Of a stretch of DNA of 64,000 bases, positions 62,849 to 64,000 are shown in pieces. Location of the stretch: contig NZ_JACHGF010000002.1 of assembly GCF_014202275.1 (NCBI RefSeq), positions 496,001 through 560,000 on the forward strand, written 5' to 3'. This DNA comes from Rhabdobacter roseus. Its GTDB lineage: Bacteria; Bacteroidota; Bacteroidia; Cytophagales; Spirosomataceae. Made by a program: the position numbers and the translations under genes. Below the pieces are notes generated by a model. That model ran no database searches and was not told the origin of the DNA. It saw nothing but the letters and a program-made list of their open reading frames with translations. Each line of letters opens with the position of its first letter. The stretch's first letter is position 1.

Positions 62849-63871
62849 ATGAAGTACCTCCGTTACCTTTTTCTCTTTCTGTTTTCGGTAATCTGGCTGG
62901 CGGGTTGCAACCGGGTAATTATGCAAAAGCTGGGGCAATGGCGGATCCTACCCGACGAGTACCTGTACGGCGACTTGTATCGCCTCTCCAACCTACCTTA
63001 CTTCAAAGACCTTCGGTCGGATTGTGAAGCCTACACGCCCCCCCAAGTACCCCCAGGTAGTAAAAAAATACATTTGTACATCATTGGTGACAGCTTCACT
63101 GAGGCGCAGCGGGTGGGGGCCGACGACTTCCCGGTAGACCGCTACCAGTACGTACATTGGAGCGACTACCTGCACCTCAGGTTGGATACGACGGCCCGTA
63201 ATATTCTATTGCTGGAATCCGTAGAGCGGCATTTTCGTCAAATTCTGGCCCAGCCCGTCACGTCCCTGGTTCCTGACACGGCTACGTTCGTGGTACCACC
63301 GCCGGGCGACCCGCGCCTGATGCCCAAAATTGACAATGCCTTTTCGGCACTGCAAACCGAAGATCGGCTCGAAAGTTTGCTGTTTAAGTACTCGCCCATC
63401 CTGGCCCTTAAGGAGTGGAAAGCGGCGTTTACCTACGCATTTTTCCGGCGGACCAGCGACAAAGTGACCATTTCAGAAGATGGGCAGGATATCGTGTACT
63501 ACCTCGACACGGACACTACCCTCATCAATTCTTCCTTCAAAACCTTGCTCGACTCGGAGGTGGACCTACTGGTAGAAAACCTGCAAGTTAGCGTCGATTT
63601 GTTCCGAAAAATGGGTTTCGACCAGGTACTTCTGTCGATCATTCCTAACAAAACCTCGGTGCTCATGCCTACCTACGGCCGCTACAACGGCCTCATCGAG
63701 CGGGTATACGCCCACCCCCGGCTCCCGGTACCCTACGTCGATGTACTTCACGACTTTCGGCAGCTTGGGCAGCAGTCGTACCTGCGCGGCGACTCCCACT
63801 GGACCTGCCCCGCCCAGTACCTCTGGCTGGACAAAGTCAATGCTTTGATTCTGGCCGACGCTACCCCGTAA
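62849..63871 (+). CDS. SGNH/AlgJ-AlgX-like lipoprotein, probable O-acetyltransferase component
   Basis: The 340-residue product has a lipobox LAGC (Cys20) and SGNH-type motifs: YIIGDSFTEAQ (block I Ser) and RGDSHWT near the C-terminus (catalytic Asp/His), the DHHW-like pattern of AlgJ/AlgX. Such proteins act on the periplasmic side to transfer acetyl groups to polysaccharide. Their usual partner is an MBOAT membrane protein (AlgI type), which would be expected just past the window's end. It follows the 894-residue gene after six bases. Confidence 0.78.
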   Translation: MKYLRYLFLFLFSVIWLAGCNRVIMQKLGQWRILPDEYLYGDLYRLSNLPYFKDLRSDCEAYTPPQVPPGSKKIHLYIIGDSFTEAQRVGADDFPVDRYQYVHWSDYLHLRLDTTARNILLLESVERHFRQILAQPVTSLVPDTATFVVPPPGDPRLMPKIDNAFSALQTEDRLESLLFKYSPILALKEWKAAFTYAFFRRTSDKVTISEDGQDIVYYLDTDTTLINSSFKTLLDSEVDLLVENLQVSVDLFRKMGFDQVLLSIIPNKTSVLMPTYGRYNGLIERVYAHPRLPVPYVDVLHDFRQLGQQSYLRGDSHWTCPAQYLWLDKVNALILADATP

Positions 63872-64000
63872 TACCATGGCACGGTAAAGTCTTCTATAAC
63901 AACAGGGTACTTTGTTTCAATGAACCCAGCACTTTCGTTTGCTTCTTAGTAGAGTCTTTATTTATCACCAAGCGCGAAAGTACCCTCACCAACATTGTGG
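63872..64000. other. Window end, no gene recognised
   Basis: The last 129 bases contain no convincing coding start; two GTACC-core copies (near 63909 and 63979) are present. Confidence 0.4.

Noticed and set aside
1-64000. CRISPR arrays, prophage or insertion sequences
   Set aside because: No regularly spaced repeats and no integrase, phage structural or intact transposase genes were seen. The frequent GTACC-core words are irregularly spaced and too short for CRISPR.

Overview
The window is a chromosomal segment of a member of the Bacteroidota, most likely order Cytophagales and close to the Spirosoma/Dyadobacter group. This is inferred from protein style, not from a database search. The supporting traits are outer-membrane barrels, OmpA and PD40 proteins, a DUF4136 lipoprotein, a Tat-exported Gfo/Idh oxidoreductase, TAnnTTTG-type promoter boxes and weak Shine-Dalgarno sequences. 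No insertion sequence, prophage, CRISPR array or rRNA operon was found. One tRNA gene, tRNA-Glu(UUC), is present.

Layout. 1-7963: a cut-off rRNA-methyltransferase-like gene, a TPR lipoprotein, then the translation block thrS-infC-rpmI-rplT, dnaK and a 71-residue unknown protein. 7960-14063: an SDR oxidoreductase, an OmpA lipoprotein, a small barrel, a TspO-like membrane protein and a large periplasmic TPR protein. 14064-18095 (minus strand): a two-TM protein, an ABC exporter and a Hanks-type kinase, probably one unit. 18280-27651: storage-sugar metabolism, with a GH65 maltose-phosphorylase-type enzyme and beta-phosphoglucomutase, a divergent GH13 enzyme, a stress protein, fused trehalose-6-P synthase/phosphatase and a DUF1460 amidase-like protein. 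28443-38526: mixed accessory genes, including DinB-like, HDAC-like, SDR, DUF4136, barrel, a 721-residue unknown, three small unknown genes and Gfo/Idh. 38527-40760: mostly non-coding, but holding a 54-residue membrane protein gene, several hairpins, a candidate small RNA and the tRNA. 40761-50768: M14 peptidase, dapA, ligA, rpe, a DUF4038 glycosidase-like protein and a discoidin/PD40/OmpA protein.

50831-63871 (plus strand) is a glycan assembly and modification locus. It contains a GT39-like transferase, a transketolase split into two subunits that flank an epimerase-GT2 fusion, a polytopic membrane protein, an acyltransferase-3, a second GT2, a large membrane-anchored unknown and an AlgJ/AlgX-like SGNH lipoprotein. 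Four consecutive start/stop overlaps (tktN through the polytopic protein) point to translational coupling. This locus is the best candidate for an undescribed pathway.

The most striking genome-scale signal is the heptamer AAGTACC/GGTACTT (core GTACC, often GGTACC). It recurs far above chance in genes of both strands, in all three codon phases, between genes and inside terminator-like hairpins.
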